From Mesorhizobium sp. (GTDB lineage: Bacteria; Pseudomonadota; Alphaproteobacteria; Rhizobiales; Rhizobiaceae), in NCBI GenBank assembly GCA_004020315.1, contig SAQG01000035.1, forward strand, positions 1 to 64,000: a stretch of 64,000 nucleotides of DNA, given 5' to 3'. Shown piece by piece: positions 34,678-44,006 of the stretch. The position numbers and the translations under genes were made by a program. Position 1 is the stretch's first letter, and each line of letters starts with the position of its first letter. The notes beneath the pieces were generated by a model, which had not been told where the DNA came from, ran no database searches, and was given only the letters and a program-made list of their open reading frames with translations.

Positions 34678-36183
34678 TCAAGTTTTTACGGACGGTAGTT
34701 CCGACACCAGCCGGAGCGAGGCGTTGATGCCCTCCAGCTGGTAATGCGGGCGCAGATAGAAGCGAGCGTTGTAGTAGCCCGGCCGCCCCTCCACGCTGTC
34801 CACCTGGACCTCAGCGGCAGCAAGCGGGCGCTTGGCGCGCGCCTTGTCGTCGGCAAAGGCCGGGTTGGCCAGCACGTATCGGTTGATCCACTCGGTCAAC
34901 CAGATCTGCATATCCGACCGCTCCTTGAACGACCCTATCTTGTCGCGCGCAATGGCTTTGAGGTAATGCGCAAAGCGGGAAACCGGGAAAAGATAGGGCA
35001 GATTGGCGCTTAGCCGCTCGTTCGACTGTGCGTCGGGATCGACCAGCCGCCCGGCACGTGTCTCGTCGTCCTGCAGCGAATGCGCGCCGATGAAAGCCGC
35101 GAGATCGGTATTTTTCCTGTGCAGGATGGGCATCAGGCCAAGCTTGGCCAGTTCTGCCTCGCGCCGGTCGTCGATGGCGACTTCCGTCGGGCATTTCATC
35201 GCCACCGATCCGTCATCGGTGGGGAAGCTGTGCACCGGCAGGTTGATGACCGTGCCGCCATTTTCGACGCCGCGGATCTGTGTGCCCCAGCCATAGAGCT
35301 TGTGGCTGCGATTTATGTTCACGCCCATCGGGAAGGCGGCGTTCATCCAGACATATTTGTTGTGGTCGCCGTGGACCTCTTCCTCGAAGGTGAAACCCTT
35401 CACCGGAACGGTATCCGTGCCATATGGCAGTCGTGCCAGGACGCGGGGCATGGTCAAGCCGATATAGCGCGCATCCTCGCTCTCGCGCAGCGATTGCCAC
35501 GAGGCATAGGCGGCGTTAGAGACGATCTGCTGCAGGTCTTGCGGGTTCGGCAGTTCCTGCCAGCTGTCCATGCGGAACAGGCGCGGCGAGGCGGCCGCGA
35601 TGAACGGCGTGTGCGCCGAGGCGCAGATGCCCGAGATGTTGCGCAACAGGCCGACATCACGCGGATGGTTGGAGAATTCGTAGGCGCCGATCAGGCAGCC
35701 GATCGGCTCGCCGCCCAGCATCGAATACTCGTCCGTATAGACCTTCTTGAAGATCGGGCTTTGATCCCACATCTGGCCTTCATAGTCTTCAAGCGTGTCG
35801 GCGAGCTGCTCCTTGGAAATGTTCATCACCCGGATCTTCAGCTTCTGATCCGTTTCGGTGTTGTTGACGAGATACCACAGGCCGCGCCATGTGCCTTCCA
35901 TTTCGCGCACTTCCGGCGCATGCAGGATCTCGTTGACCTGGTCCGACAGCATCTTGTCGATGCCGGCGATCAGAGACTTGATCGACTTGATCGCGTTGGA
36001 CGAGATGGTCGTGGTATCGGAACGCGACTGTGCCGCCAGCGCGAGATTGCGAACGAGTTGCTGCAGCTTCTCGCTGTCGTCCTTCTTGACCTTGAAGTCC
36101 TTCTCGAGGAGCCCGCTGAATTCTCCGAGATCGATGGCCTCCGCCTCGGCGGCGACGGCTGCGGTCTTTTGCTGTTCGGCCAT
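34678..36183 (-). CDS. tssC: TssC sheath large subunit
   Basis: A 501-residue contractile-sheath subunit. Typical blocks include EMEGTWRGLWYLVNNTETDQKLKIRVMNI, QSPIFKKVYTDEYSMLGGEPIG and the C-terminal FYLRPHYQLEGINASLRLVSELP. It starts 3 bases after the TssB stop. ClpV recognises its N-terminal helix after contraction. Confidence 0.96.
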   Translation of the reverse strand: MAEQQKTAAVAAEAEAIDLGEFSGLLEKDFKVKKDDSEKLQQLVRNLALAAQSRSDTTTISSNAIKSIKSLIAGIDKMLSDQVNEILHAPEVREMEGTWRGLWYLVNNTETDQKLKIRVMNISKEQLADTLEDYEGQMWDQSPIFKKVYTDEYSMLGGEPIGCLIGAYEFSNHPRDVGLLRNISGICASAHTPFIAAASPRLFRMDSWQELPNPQDLQQIVSNAAYASWQSLRESEDARYIGLTMPRVLARLPYGTDTVPVKGFTFEEEVHGDHNKYVWMNAAFPMGVNINRSHKLYGWGTQIRGVENGGTVINLPVHSFPTDDGSVAMKCPTEVAIDDRREAELAKLGLMPILHRKNTDLAAFIGAHSLQDDETRAGRLVDPDAQSNERLSANLPYLFPVSRFAHYLKAIARDKIGSFKERSDMQIWLTEWINRYVLANPAFADDKARAKRPLAAAEVQVDSVEGRPGYYNARFYLRPHYQLEGINASLRLVSELPSVKT

Positions 36184-36186
36184 GAT

Positions 36187-36726
36187 TTACACCTCAACCT
36201 TGTCTTCGTCCGACAGTGCCTGGCTGGCGATCTTGCCAAGAAGCGGCTCGTTGTTCAGAAGTTGCGCGATGCGCTTTTCGGCGTCGACACGGCCATCCAT
36301 GAAGCCGAGCAGCTCCTCGAGTTGGCGACGCATCTTGAGGATCTCGGCCAATTGCGGAACTTGCTCGGCGATCTTGTCCGGGGCGAAATCGGCCATTTTG
36401 GTGAAGGTAAGATCGAGTGCCAGCTCTTCCTCCCGCTCGGCGCCCTCAGCCTGAGGCAGCGTATTCTTCACGCGGGCTTTGACGCGCGGTCCGAGCGCCT
36501 CCATGAAACGGGGGAAGCGGTTGGCATCGGTCTCGACAAAGGAGCGGTCCAGTACCGACTTCATCGCTTCCCTGGTCTGTGAAGCGCCGGAAAGATCGGC
36601 CATCACGCCCATGACGAACGGCAATTCGATCGTCGTCGGGCTGCCATAGGTTTCCACGTCATAGGCGATCTGCACGCGCGGAGCGCGGTTCCGTTCGATG
36701 ACCTTCGCTTTGCTTTCAGCTGCCAT
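36187..36726 (-). CDS. tssB: TssB sheath small subunit
   Basis: A 179-residue partner of TssC, starting SKAKVIERNRAPRVQIAYDVETYGS, then IELPFVMGVMADLSG. Length is normal and it pairs with the adjacent tssC gene. Confidence 0.96.
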   Translation of the reverse strand: MAAESKAKVIERNRAPRVQIAYDVETYGSPTTIELPFVMGVMADLSGASQTREAMKSVLDRSFVETDANRFPRFMEALGPRVKARVKNTLPQAEGAEREEELALDLTFTKMADFAPDKIAEQVPQLAEILKMRRQLEELLGFMDGRVDAEKRIAQLLNNEPLLGKIASQALSDEDKVEV

Positions 36727-36732
36727 GGCTTG

Positions 36733-37908
36733 TTACCTTTCATCCTTCTGGGCCGTCTTCTTGGCATCGGGAACGCCGGCGAGAAGCCGGAATTCCTTCA
36801 GCCCCGACGGGGCGAGATCTTCCATCAGTTCAACGAAATCCATATGCACCATCCGGCGCACGCGGCGGGCGAGGTGCGGGATTGGGCTCGACGGCTCGGT
36901 GCGGTCATAGAAGGCGACGACGAGGTCGAGGCATTTCACGACGTCGTCGCGCGAGGAAATCCGATCCGGGAGCCCCGTGCTCGGTTCCGCGTAACTTGCC
37001 ATACTTGCCATAGTATCGGCTCCATGACCGTTTCGAGCAGGCATTTCCGGATCTGCAGTCGTGGGGGCGGGCTCGGCCGCGCCATTGGTCGCGGTCTCGA
37101 TTGCCGAATTGCGTTCGAGGGTCGACAGCAAACGCTGCAGAAACCGTTTCAATTCCGGGACAGCGGCGCCACCGCCCTCCAGACGGACGTTGAGAGCCAT
37201 CTCGATCGCATCAAGAGCCGTGATCGCCGCTTGAGCATCGGCGATGAGCGACATCATCTCCGCATTGGCTTGATCGGCCTGCGCCTTGCATCCGCTATGC
37301 ACCCGGTTCAGAAGTTGACCGTGCGCGCTGACCAGCGCTGCCTTTTCGGCCGCATTCAATCCTGAAGCCGCTTCCAGAAGCATGACACGTTCGTCGAGTG
37401 CGCCTTGTTCCAGATCGCGTCCGCTGATCGGTCCGACAGGGCGCGGTGCGAAGAACGTCATTCGCCGCAAGTCCGCCAACAATCCGTCCTGGCCATTTTG
37501 GAGGTCGAGCAGGGCGTTGATGCGACGCAAGGCGGCGTCGCGTGGTGAAGCACTGGGCCTCAGGGCCGGATGCATGGTCTCCCAATGCTGATCGAAGGTC
37601 CGCGCAATAAGGGTCAGACCATGAGCGAGTCCGGCGAGCCGCTGCTCATTGGCCAGCGCGCGCGTGACGATGACGAGCAGGCGCAGATCTCGGCCATGCG
37701 CACGCAATTCCTCCGCCTTGTCGAGGACGGCAGGCCAGTCGACCGGAATGGTGCTTTGCGAGGAGGGCTTGTTGTGCCCGTCATGGACGACCTTGACCTG
37801 GGGCTCGGTGAGACGTTCCAGCTCATGAAAGGCTGGATCGTTGCGCAAATCCTCCCCTGACGGATTTTCACCGTCCAGCGGATTCAGCCAGAGTGCGAGA
37901 TCAATCAC
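36733..37908 (-). CDS. tssA: TssA baseplate/sheath cap protein
   Basis: A 391-residue protein with the ImpA N-terminal domain (WLNPLDGENPSGEDLRNDPAFHELERL), which guides sheath polymerisation. The conserved region begins directly after a GTG at 37908 preceded by GGGGGA, so that is taken as the start; a GTG 23 codons further up would lie inside the probable promoter. Three conserved blocks are visible: DWPAVLDKAEEL, HGLTLIARTFDQHWETMHPALRPS and RDDVVKCLDLVVAFYDRTEPSSPIPHLARR. It is the first gene of the long operon. Confidence 0.9.
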   Translation of the reverse strand: MIDLALWLNPLDGENPSGEDLRNDPAFHELERLTEPQVKVVHDGHNKPSSQSTIPVDWPAVLDKAEELRAHGRDLRLLVIVTRALANEQRLAGLAHGLTLIARTFDQHWETMHPALRPSASPRDAALRRINALLDLQNGQDGLLADLRRMTFFAPRPVGPISGRDLEQGALDERVMLLEAASGLNAAEKAALVSAHGQLLNRVHSGCKAQADQANAEMMSLIADAQAAITALDAIEMALNVRLEGGGAAVPELKRFLQRLLSTLERNSAIETATNGAAEPAPTTADPEMPARNGHGADTMASMASYAEPSTGLPDRISSRDDVVKCLDLVVAFYDRTEPSSPIPHLARRVRRMVHMDFVELMEDLAPSGLKEFRLLAGVPDAKKTAQKDER

Positions 37909-37967
37909 ACCATCCCCCAACGAGCGGCTCTTGGGCCGTGCGTGACCCAACGTTACCACACTGCGAT

Positions 37968-37995
37968 ACTTTACCACAATTTAGTTGTTGCTCAA
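37968..37995 (-). promoter_or_regulatory. Candidate sigma-70-like promoter of the tssA operon
   Basis: On the minus strand TTGAGC (37995-37990) and TAAAGT (37973-37968) are 16 bases apart, each matching 4 of 6 consensus positions. A start site near 37961 would give a leader of about 50 bases before the GTG. Confidence 0.3.
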
Positions 37996-38202
37996 TCTTA
38001 ATGGGAGCTTGCAAGCCGGGTCCTGGGCTCGAAAATCGGTGGCCCAACTCTCAAACCCTATCTGTGAATGCATCGCAAAGAGGTGGGCATTCCATGGCTG
38101 TTTGTAGCCGATGGCGTCGGCTTTTGCCGGGACGGAAGAAGTCGACTGAATCGAACACCCAGTCGCCCCGTCCATAACGCGCTTTGTCAAGTCGCTGCTT
38201 AT

Positions 38203-38218
38203 GTGGCAGTTTGTTGGC
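38203..38218 (+). promoter_or_regulatory. Candidate sigma-54 (-24/-12) site before clpV
   Basis: TGGCAGTTTGTTGGCT has the required GG and GC doublets ten bases apart and matches most of the TGGCAC-N5-TTGCT consensus. A start at about 38229 would leave the GAGGAG ribosome site as almost the whole leader, which is tight. Confidence 0.35.
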
Positions 38219-38242
38219 TGCCAGATGGGAGGAGCAAGTTCG

Positions 38243-41005
38243 ATGGAACAGCGCCGGTCGTCGCAGAGCTTTAAACGCAAGGAACTGGTCGGCAAGCTCA
38301 ATCCTGTCTGTTTGCGCGCCTTCAAGGCTGCGGCCGACACCGCCAAACTGCGCGGCAATCCTTACGTCGAGCTCGTTCACTTCGTCGAACAACTGGTGCT
38401 TTCAGAGCGCTCTGATGTGCAACTGATACTGGCCGACGCCGGGGTGGATGCGAGCCGGCTCACGGCCGATATGACCCGCGCCGTCGACAAGCTGCCTTAT
38501 GGCGCCACTTCGATCGAGGAATTTTCCGATCATATCTTTCACGCCATCCAGGAAGCCTGGAGCCTGGCGGGGCTGGAATTCAGCGTCGAGGAAGTGCGCA
38601 GTGCGCATATTCTGCTCGCCTGCCTGAAGACGCCGGTGCTGGAAGGGCTGCTGTCAAAGATCAGCGGCGAATTCGACAAGATCGATGCGCAGGCCGTCAT
38701 CGCGCGGTTCGCAGATGTCATGGAGGGTTCTCTCGAAGCTGGCGCCTCGACTGCGGTTCCCACCGCCGAAACACCCCGGAGGGCCCCTGGCGGCGATTCA
38801 GCGCTGGCGAAATATGCGACCGACCTGACCCAGCGCGCCCGCGACGGCAAGATCGATCCGGTCGTCGGGCGCGATCCCGAGATCAGACAGATCGTCGATA
38901 TCCTGATGCGACGCCGGCAAAACAACCCGATCCTGACGGGCGAGGCCGGGGTCGGCAAAACCGCGGTCGTCGAGGGCTTTGCCTTGCGCATTGCCGAGGG
39001 CGACGTGCCGCCCACGCTGCAGGGCGTCAGCGTGCGCATGCTCGATGTCGGCCTGATGCAGGCGGGCGCAAGCGTAAAGGGTGAATTCGAAAAACGGTTG
39101 AAGGCGGTCATTGACGAGGTCCAATCCTCAGAGACGCCGGTCATCCTCTTCATTGACGAAGCTCACACCTTGATCGGCGCCGGCGGCGCGGCAGGAACCG
39201 GTGATGCGGCCAATCTGCTGAAGCCGGCGCTGGCGCGCGGTGAGCTTCGCACGATCGCAGCGACGACCTGGGCCGAATACAAGCAGCACATCGAGAAGGA
39301 CCCGGCGCTCACTCGCCGTTTCCAGGTCGTCAAGATAGATGAGCCGTCGGAAGCGGTGGCTGTTCTCATGCTGCGTGGTGTGGCCGGTGTCCTCGAGCAG
39401 CATCACAAGGTGCAGATCCTCGACGAGGCGATCGAGGCGGCGGTCAGCCTGTCCCACCGCTACATCCCGGCGCGGCAACTGCCCGACAAGGCCGTGAGCC
39501 TTCTGGACACCGCCTGCGCCCGTGTCGCCATTTCGCAGCACGCCACCCCTGCCGAGGTCGAGGACATTATGCGCCGCCGCCAGGCGCTGGAGGTCGAGCG
39601 TGCCATCATCGGCCGCGAGGCAGCGATCGGCATCGGCGTGGCCGACCGGCAGGCTCGGGTCGAAGCGGGGCTCGCCGAGACCGAACTCACGCTTGCTGCC
39701 GCGCAGGAACGCTGGGATCGGGAAAAGGCGCTGGTTGGCGAGATACTCGAATTGCGCGCCAGGCTGCGCGGCGAGGGTGTGCCGCTCGACGCTGTGGAGA
39801 CTCCGGAGGCGGTCGAAACAGCAAGTGCGGATGCGCCCGAGATCGAATCGCCTGAAACCGAAACGCCCGAAAGCGATGCGGCTGCAACGGCCACTGCCGG
39901 TCCTTCTCCACCCGATCCGGCTGCCGATCTCGCGCGGCTGCGGGAACTGATGGCCGAACTGGCCGAAGCGCAGGGCGAAACGCCGCTGATCCTGCCGTCG
40001 GTCGACCGCAACGCCGTGGCGGCCGTGGTCCAAGACTGGACCGGCATCCCGACTGGCCGGATGCTGTCGAGCCAGACCGAAAAGGCGCTGCGGCTCGCCG
40101 CCACCCTGTCCGAACGCGTGGTCGGTCAGGATCACGCTATGGAAATGATTGCCAAGCGCGTGCAGACCAGCCGGGCCGGGCTCGGCGCGCCCGAAAAACC
40201 AGTGGGGGTTTTTCTGCTCTGCGGTCCCTCGGGCGTCGGTAAAACCGAAACCGCGCTGGCCCTGGCCGAGACGCTCTATGGCGGCGAGCAGAACCTCATT
40301 TCGATCAATATGTCCGAGTTCCAGGAGGCGCATACGGTCTCTACCTTGAAGGGCGCGCCGCCCGGATATGTCGGCTACGGCAAGGGCGGCATTCTGACGG
40401 AGGCGGTCCGGCGCAAGCCCTATTCGGTGATCCTGCTTGATGAGGTCGAGAAGGCGCATCCCGACGTTCACGAGATCTTCTTCCAGGTCTTCGACAAGGG
40501 AATGATGGACGATAGTGAAGGCCGGCGGATCGATTTCAAAAACACGCTGATCCTGCTCACCTCGAATGTTGGCTCCGAAGTCATCATGGACCGGACCAAA
40601 AGCGGCACCGTTCGGGCGGGGCTCGACGATCTCGACACAGCTTTGCGCGCTCCGCTGTTGAAGGTTTTCCCCGCGGCCTTCCTCGGCCGCGTGGTAACCA
40701 TCCCTTACTACCCGCTCTCGGACATGATGATCGAAGCGATCACACGCCATCAGTTCGCCAAGATCGCCCGCCGGCTGCGTTCAAGCAACGACGCCGAGTT
40801 GGTGATCGGTGACGGCGTCATGGATCTGGTCAAGGCGCGCTGCACCGAGATCGAATCCGGCGGGCGAATGATCGACGCCATTTTGACAAACACGCTTCTG
40901 CCGGAATTGAGCCGCGGGGTGCTGAACCGGTCGCTCGAGGGCGAAAAGATGACCAAGGTGACAGTCGGAGCCTCTGAAGGAGGTTTCACCTATTCCTTCG
41001 AATAG
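38243..41005 (+). CDS. clpV: ClpV AAA+ ATPase (TssH)
   Basis: A 920-residue unfoldase that disassembles the contracted TssB/TssC sheath. The ATG at 38243 follows GGGAGGAG eight bases upstream. Order: N-domain (about 1-150), first AAA+ domain with Walker A GEAGVGKT (233-240), a middle domain, and second AAA+ domain with Walker A GPSGVGKT (661-668). Between them, about residues 515-560, is an unusual acidic Glu/Thr/Pro-rich insertion (ETPEAVETASAD and related). It ends in a 16-base convergent overlap with the gene on the other strand. Confidence 0.96.
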   Translation: MEQRRSSQSFKRKELVGKLNPVCLRAFKAAADTAKLRGNPYVELVHFVEQLVLSERSDVQLILADAGVDASRLTADMTRAVDKLPYGATSIEEFSDHIFHAIQEAWSLAGLEFSVEEVRSAHILLACLKTPVLEGLLSKISGEFDKIDAQAVIARFADVMEGSLEAGASTAVPTAETPRRAPGGDSALAKYATDLTQRARDGKIDPVVGRDPEIRQIVDILMRRRQNNPILTGEAGVGKTAVVEGFALRIAEGDVPPTLQGVSVRMLDVGLMQAGASVKGEFEKRLKAVIDEVQSSETPVILFIDEAHTLIGAGGAAGTGDAANLLKPALARGELRTIAATTWAEYKQHIEKDPALTRRFQVVKIDEPSEAVAVLMLRGVAGVLEQHHKVQILDEAIEAAVSLSHRYIPARQLPDKAVSLLDTACARVAISQHATPAEVEDIMRRRQALEVERAIIGREAAIGIGVADRQARVEAGLAETELTLAAAQERWDREKALVGEILELRARLRGEGVPLDAVETPEAVETASADAPEIESPETETPESDAAATATAGPSPPDPAADLARLRELMAELAEAQGETPLILPSVDRNAVAAVVQDWTGIPTGRMLSSQTEKALRLAATLSERVVGQDHAMEMIAKRVQTSRAGLGAPEKPVGVFLLCGPSGVGKTETALALAETLYGGEQNLISINMSEFQEAHTVSTLKGAPPGYVGYGKGGILTEAVRRKPYSVILLDEVEKAHPDVHEIFFQVFDKGMMDDSEGRRIDFKNTLILLTSNVGSEVIMDRTKSGTVRAGLDDLDTALRAPLLKVFPAAFLGRVVTIPYYPLSDMMIEAITRHQFAKIARRLRSSNDAELVIGDGVMDLVKARCTEIESGGRMIDAILTNTLLPELSRGVLNRSLEGEKMTKVTVGASEGGFTYSFE

Positions 41006-41484
41006 CTCAGCACTGTTCTCCGCATCGCCTGCGCGATCAGTCCGCCGGCAGCCAAGCCCAGAGCAAGCGCGACATACGTGGCGGCGATCGAGCGCTTCGA
41101 AAGCACCGTCTCCCAGCCTGGGGTGAGCCGCTTCGGTACGACGAGATAATCCACGACAGCTGCAATCATGGCCACTGCCGAGGCGTCGCGCAGCATCAGC
41201 AGCGGCGACCGCTGTGGGTTTCGGGCGAGCCAAGCCTCGAACGGAGCGGCCCAGAACATGGCCGAGGCATGGTGGGTGCCGAAGCCCACCGCAGTGTGTG
41301 CGAGGTCGGCCTTCCTGACCGCACCCGCCTTATCGCCGTGCAGCCAGTGGCTGGTGGCGTTGGTCGGCTGCACTGCGGATTTGCCTTCGGCTTTGGCCAG
41401 AAGGGCTAGAGCCGCCGCCGTCACAAAGCTTGCGACCGTCCCCGTCACGGCTGTCGAAAGTCCCACATTCAAGAGCCCGTTCAC
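40990..41484 (-). CDS. Small membrane protein, unknown
   Basis: A 164-residue protein with about four membrane segments (near 8-30, 75-90, 100-115 and 135-155). It contains H-H (THHASAMFWAAPFEAWLARNP). I recognise no family. Its C-terminus overlaps the end of clpV by 16 bases on the opposite strand; a functional link to secretion is not implied. Confidence 0.65.
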   Translation of the reverse strand: MNGLLNVGLSTAVTGTVASFVTAAALALLAKAEGKSAVQPTNATSHWLHGDKAGAVRKADLAHTAVGFGTHHASAMFWAAPFEAWLARNPQRSPLLMLRDASAVAMIAAVVDYLVVPKRLTPGWETVLSKRSIAATYVALALGLAAGGLIAQAMRRTVLSYSKE

Positions 41485-41811
41485 CTCAAACCTCCGTAAA
41501 GCCAGTTCACCCTTCTTTAATCACCGAACCGAACCTCGGTTCCGGATGTCGGCGATGCCGTGGTCTGGGCTAAACTCAACTTAATTTCGGATCGGGGCTA
41601 TAAGGCATTTGCCGAATATGGTGGCGACGTCGCATCTTTCTGCCTGCCGCCCTATTTCATCTGGGGACACGGCCGCCGAATGAAGGGCCAGCTTTCGGGG
41701 ACCGGCAAGGAGCCAGTCAGTGACTGACATTGGGTCGTTTGCCGGAATGCCGCCGTCGAGGAACGGGAAGGCACTGGCCGGGTGTTGATGGCCACATCGG
41801 GAGGTGAACCC
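41485..41811. other. 327-base gap between the membrane protein and mscS-like gene
   Basis: Divergent gap that must hold promoters of both neighbours; a GGGAGGTG ribosome site ends it. Minus-strand frames here are shadows without ribosome sites. No other feature seen. Confidence 0.4.
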
Positions 41812-42891
41812 ATGGAACCGCACGCCAAGGAACAGGAGAACCTTTCCCGACTCGAAAGGGCCGCGCAACAGACTGCTGATCCGAAAACTTTGGAACAGAA
41901 GGCGACAAAGCCCGAGGAAAAATTCCGCTTCAGCCTTCGCAAGGAAGACGTCTGGTGGACAGTTGGTTTTGCTGCCGCTGCCTTGCTGCTTTTTGGCATC
42001 CAAGTCCTGATCAATTGGCGCTTAGAATGGCTTGACGCGCCTTTGCGCGTTCGCGTGCTGAACTACGTCAGGGGCGGCCTTCTCATTTTCGTTATGCTGA
42101 CCGTTGCGAACATTATCGAAGTCTTTCTCATTGGCCGAATTCCCAATCGTGTTTCGCGTTTCAACCTGCAACGTATTTTTCGATTGGTTGTCGTCGTCGC
42201 CATCGTCTTCGTGGCCATTTCAGTTTTATTTGTGAACTGGTACGCTGCGGTTGTTTCACTCGGCCTGATTTCATTGATTCTCGGCTTTGCGCTGCAAATG
42301 CCGATCTCCAGTTTCATTGCGTGGATTTATATTCTGGCCAGGGCGCCTTATCGCGTTGGCGACCGCATTCGCATCGGCGATGCCCATGGCGATGTCATTG
42401 ATGTCAGCTACCTCGACACAACGTTATGGGAATTCGGCGGCGAACATCTTTGGACCGATCATCCAAGCGGACGCGTCATCAAGTTTCCGAATTCCACCGT
42501 TTTTGAGACGCCGGTCTTCAACTATTCCTGGCCGCTGTTTCCCTATGTCTGGAATGAAATCAAGTTCCAGCTCGCTTATGAAAGCGATCTGGAATTCGTA
42601 GCGAAAACCATGAGAGAGGTCGTTGACGAGCAGATCGGCGACATCATGAGCCAGAAGGTCAAGGTCTATAAGCACATCCTGTCGCAAACGCCGGTGGACG
42701 AACTCGAAGTGAAGGAGCATCCCGTGGTTCATTTTCGCGTCAGTGAAAACACCTGGCTCGAGGCCATCGTGCGTTACCTCGTGCCGCCGAAGGAAGCGGG
42801 GCGCACCAAAACACGCTTGATCAAGGAAATGCTGGCGCGAATGAATGCAAAACCTGATCGCGTGCTGTTTCCGAAGAGCAATTTGAGGTGA
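41812..42891 (+). CDS. MscS-family mechanosensitive channel
   Basis: A 359-residue inner-membrane channel that would release solutes on osmotic downshock. The ATG at 41812 follows GGAGGTG; an in-frame ATG ten codons earlier does not. A charged N-terminus (about 1-55) precedes four membrane segments (about 57-77, 93-113, 135-155 and 160-182), with the pore-lining end LISLILGFALQMPISSFIAWIYI. The MscS beta domain follows (YRVGDRIRIGDAHGDVIDVSYLDTTLWEF). It is the only gene of its unit. Confidence 0.87.
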   Translation: MEPHAKEQENLSRLERAAQQTADPKTLEQKATKPEEKFRFSLRKEDVWWTVGFAAAALLLFGIQVLINWRLEWLDAPLRVRVLNYVRGGLLIFVMLTVANIIEVFLIGRIPNRVSRFNLQRIFRLVVVVAIVFVAISVLFVNWYAAVVSLGLISLILGFALQMPISSFIAWIYILARAPYRVGDRIRIGDAHGDVIDVSYLDTTLWEFGGEHLWTDHPSGRVIKFPNSTVFETPVFNYSWPLFPYVWNEIKFQLAYESDLEFVAKTMREVVDEQIGDIMSQKVKVYKHILSQTPVDELEVKEHPVVHFRVSENTWLEAIVRYLVPPKEAGRTKTRLIKEMLARMNAKPDRVLFPKSNLR

Positions 42892-43165
42892 ACTTTCTCA
42901 GGCCACGCCTGCGCGGAGACGACGCCTGGTTGACCTGCTGGGGCAGGGTCGCGAACTGACCCCAATCCTGACCTTCCTGACCCATTTCCTTCCAGAAAGC
43001 GGACATTGGCCTCAACCAGGATGCCTGACCCATGCCGTCTTTCAGTTGCGAGCGTCGCTTGCTGGAGCTGCTTTAGTCAGTCGGTGGCCAATGGTATTTT
43101 TAATGGAACGCTAATATACATAGACGCTCGAACGAGCAGCGCCTGCCACATACTGGAGGAATGCC

Positions 43166-43498
43166 ATGCGAAGATTCATCTTCATGGCAATGTGTATCGC
43201 CGCCGCTACAGCCGCTAACGCCCACGATTGGTACGAAGAGAAGACTGACCCGCAGACGAAATTCAAGTGTTGCGGTGGTTCTGATTGCCGCGCCATACCT
43301 CGGTCTTCTGTGCGGTCCAGGATAGATGGTGGTTACACTTACTTGCCGCATAATTTCACCATCCCAAGGGACCGTGTGCAGGAATCCCCGGACGGACAAT
43401 ACCACATCTGCGAGAGTACCTACGTCGTGACTAATCAGCTGTATTGGCGTTGCTTTTTCGCGCCTCGCGTAAATGTCTCTATACTTCAACAACATTAA
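43166..43498 (+). CDS. Small secreted cysteine-containing protein
   Basis: A 110-residue protein with a signal peptide (RRFIFMAMCIAAATAANA, cleavage before HDWYEEK). The mature part has KCCGGSDCRAI, a GGYTYLPHNFTIPRDRVQESPDG block, HICES and WRCFF. I recall many rhizobial periplasmic proteins with H-D-W-Y and a CC..DC pattern, of unknown function. The ATG is five bases from a perfect GGAGG. The five cysteines of the mature part suggest disulfides. Confidence 0.65.
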   Translation: MRRFIFMAMCIAAATAANAHDWYEEKTDPQTKFKCCGGSDCRAIPRSSVRSRIDGGYTYLPHNFTIPRDRVQESPDGQYHICESTYVVTNQLYWRCFFAPRVNVSILQQH

Positions 43499-43724
43499 GG
43501 TAAATACTGCGCGTCGCCGGATAGCGCATGAAGCCCTCGTCGCCGACACCGTCGCAGGGCGAGGCGAGCGCCGACGATACCGCCTGAGTTCCTTCCAGCC
43601 CGGACAAGTGGAGCTGGACTAGCCCCAGCGTTTCGGCCGGAGAAGCAGCTGTTGTGATCGATCCTCCCGGGAACATTTTCGTCAGCCTTCAATTTAAGCA
43701 GAGAAGCTGGCTTGGAGCAGATCA

Positions 43725-43943
43725 ATGGGTATTTTTTCCGACCTCGATAAAAAACTGACGGAAAATCTCTACGCGCACGGCAACGACCTCGTCGATCCTG
43801 CTGCGGATCTTCCCGAGAGCGTCGAGGAGCGGGTCGAACTCTTGATGCCGTTCGTTCAGCCCGAGGCTCGCGAGTTGGTCCGATCGCAAATTCTTGGTCT
43901 CATTCATGAGTACAGGAATGAGGATTCTGCGCCATCGAGTTAG
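43725..43943 (+). CDS. Small hypothetical protein
   Basis: A 72-residue acidic soluble protein (GIFSDLDKKLTENLYAHGNDLVDP, then ELLMPFVQPEARELVRSQILGLI). A GGAG box lies seven bases before the ATG. No family recognised. Helical, with no membrane segment. Confidence 0.45.
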   Translation: MGIFSDLDKKLTENLYAHGNDLVDPAADLPESVEERVELLMPFVQPEARELVRSQILGLIHEYRNEDSAPSS

Positions 43944-44006
43944 CGAGGATCGCGTCAACTTCGAAACTTCGTAGATCCTGCCTGGGATCGAGTTCAATCG
44001 CCGTCG

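Larger units (their letters stand above)
37909..38242. promoter_or_regulatory. Divergent promoter region of tssA operon and clpV
   Basis: 334 bases between the two divergent T6SS transcription units. It holds the candidate sigma-70-like boxes for tssA (37968-37995) and a candidate sigma-54 site for clpV (38203-38218), listed separately. I see no other gene in it. Confidence 0.6.

Noticed and set aside
35080..36582. 500-residue frame opposite tssC and tssB
   Set aside because: Runs antisense through two conserved T6SS genes; shadow.
39128..40750. 540-residue frame opposite clpV
   Set aside because: Antisense to a conserved ATPase; shadow.
43479..43676. 65-residue minus-strand frame with DGVGDEGFMRYPATRSIYLN
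   Set aside because: Might be a gene remnant, but it overlaps the previous gene's end, has no ribosome site and matches nothing I know.
43944..44006. CRISPR or tandem repeat arrays in the accessory region
   Set aside because: No regularly spaced direct repeats were found there or elsewhere apart from coding repeats.
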